15,260 nucleotides of DNA, taken from Dechloromonas sp. GTDB lineage: Bacteria > Pseudomonadota > Gammaproteobacteria > Burkholderiales > Rhodocyclaceae. The translations under genes and the position numbers were made by a program. The notes beneath the pieces are model-generated. The model was not told the DNA's origin, ran no database searches, and worked only from the letters and a program-made list of their open reading frames with translations. Every line of letters begins with the position of its first letter. Within the stretch, counting starts at the first letter, position 1. The stretch is taken from the NCBI GenBank assembly GCA_017302355.1, contig JAFLDQ010000075.1, positions 1 to 15,260 of the forward strand. Reading direction: 5' to 3'. Shown piece after piece: positions 15,121 through 15,260 of the stretch.

Positions 15121-15260
15121 ATGAAGACGACCTCATACCTCCTGCTGACCTTCCTCGCCGTCGCCCTGCCCGCGCACGGCCAGGCTTACAAGTGTCGGCA
15201 GCCGGACGGCAGCACGCAGATTTCCAGCGAGCCGTGCGCCGGCGGCGCCCGCACGCTCAG
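15121..15260 (+). CDS. DUF4124 domain secreted protein, 5' part only
   Basis: The first 46 codons of a gene cut by the window end. Seen: a Sec signal peptide (MKTTSYLLLTFLAVALPAHG, cleavage near HGQA) followed by AYKCRQPDGSTQISSEPC, the usual opening of DUF4124 proteins (an aromatic residue, KC, then a P-DG turn and a C that may pair with the first). These are short envelope proteins common in betaproteobacteria, of unknown function. TATAAA lies 10 bp before the ATG and could be a -10 box; no convincing -35 box or strong ribosome-binding site is seen. Confidence 0.75.
   Translation, partial: MKTTSYLLLTFLAVALPAHGQAYKCRQPDGSTQISSEPCAGGARTL

Overview
The window looks like a chromosomal segment of a high-GC betaproteobacterium, probably in or near the Rhodocyclales (inference from the high-GC3 codon use and the mix of fumC, cysDN, FKBP, DUF2789 and DUF4124 genes; no rRNA or other marker is present to prove it).

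Layout. Positions 1-159 hold the 3' end of an unidentified + strand gene. Then come two tandem paralogous di-heme c-type cytochromes (184-1701 and 1716-3194), each with a membrane anchor and two CXXCH sites. After a 189-bp spacer, positions 3384 to about 7363 on the - strand hold a compositionally distinct two-gene unit. It consists of a ~1078-residue multidomain protein (degenerate SIR2-like domain, STAND-like NTPase with an odd GAGGTT P-loop, TPR-like helices, possible OB fold at the C-terminus; an architecture resembling the SAMD9 family) and a 243-residue TOPRIM protein whose ribosome-binding site overlaps the stop codon of the large gene. This is the best candidate for an undescribed system, most likely anti-phage defence. 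A ~485-bp gene-free stretch with repeats follows.

From 7849 the ordinary chromosome resumes on the + strand: a DUF2789 protein, fumC, a small secreted protein, two small membrane proteins, and an orphan antitoxin-like HTH gene that seems to have lost its 5' end. A secreted FKBP prolyl isomerase lies on the - strand (11221-11628), divergent from the sulfate-activation operon cysD-cysN (11791-14110). CysD and CysN are separated by an unusual 30-bp-arm purine/pyrimidine hairpin, and cysN has no visible Shine-Dalgarno sequence. A bidirectional terminator separates cysN from a convergent Yip1-family membrane protein, and the window ends inside a DUF4124 secreted protein gene.

How the genes work together: CysD and CysN form the ATP sulfurylase that makes adenylyl sulfate; the two cytochromes probably act together as exported or periplasm-facing redox enzymes; the STAND and TOPRIM proteins probably act as sensor/switch and nuclease effector. 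A short dispersed repeat (a 28-bp ungapped match) occurs at three intergenic sites (7727, 11136, 14120). No tRNA, rRNA, CRISPR array, transposase or integrase was seen.
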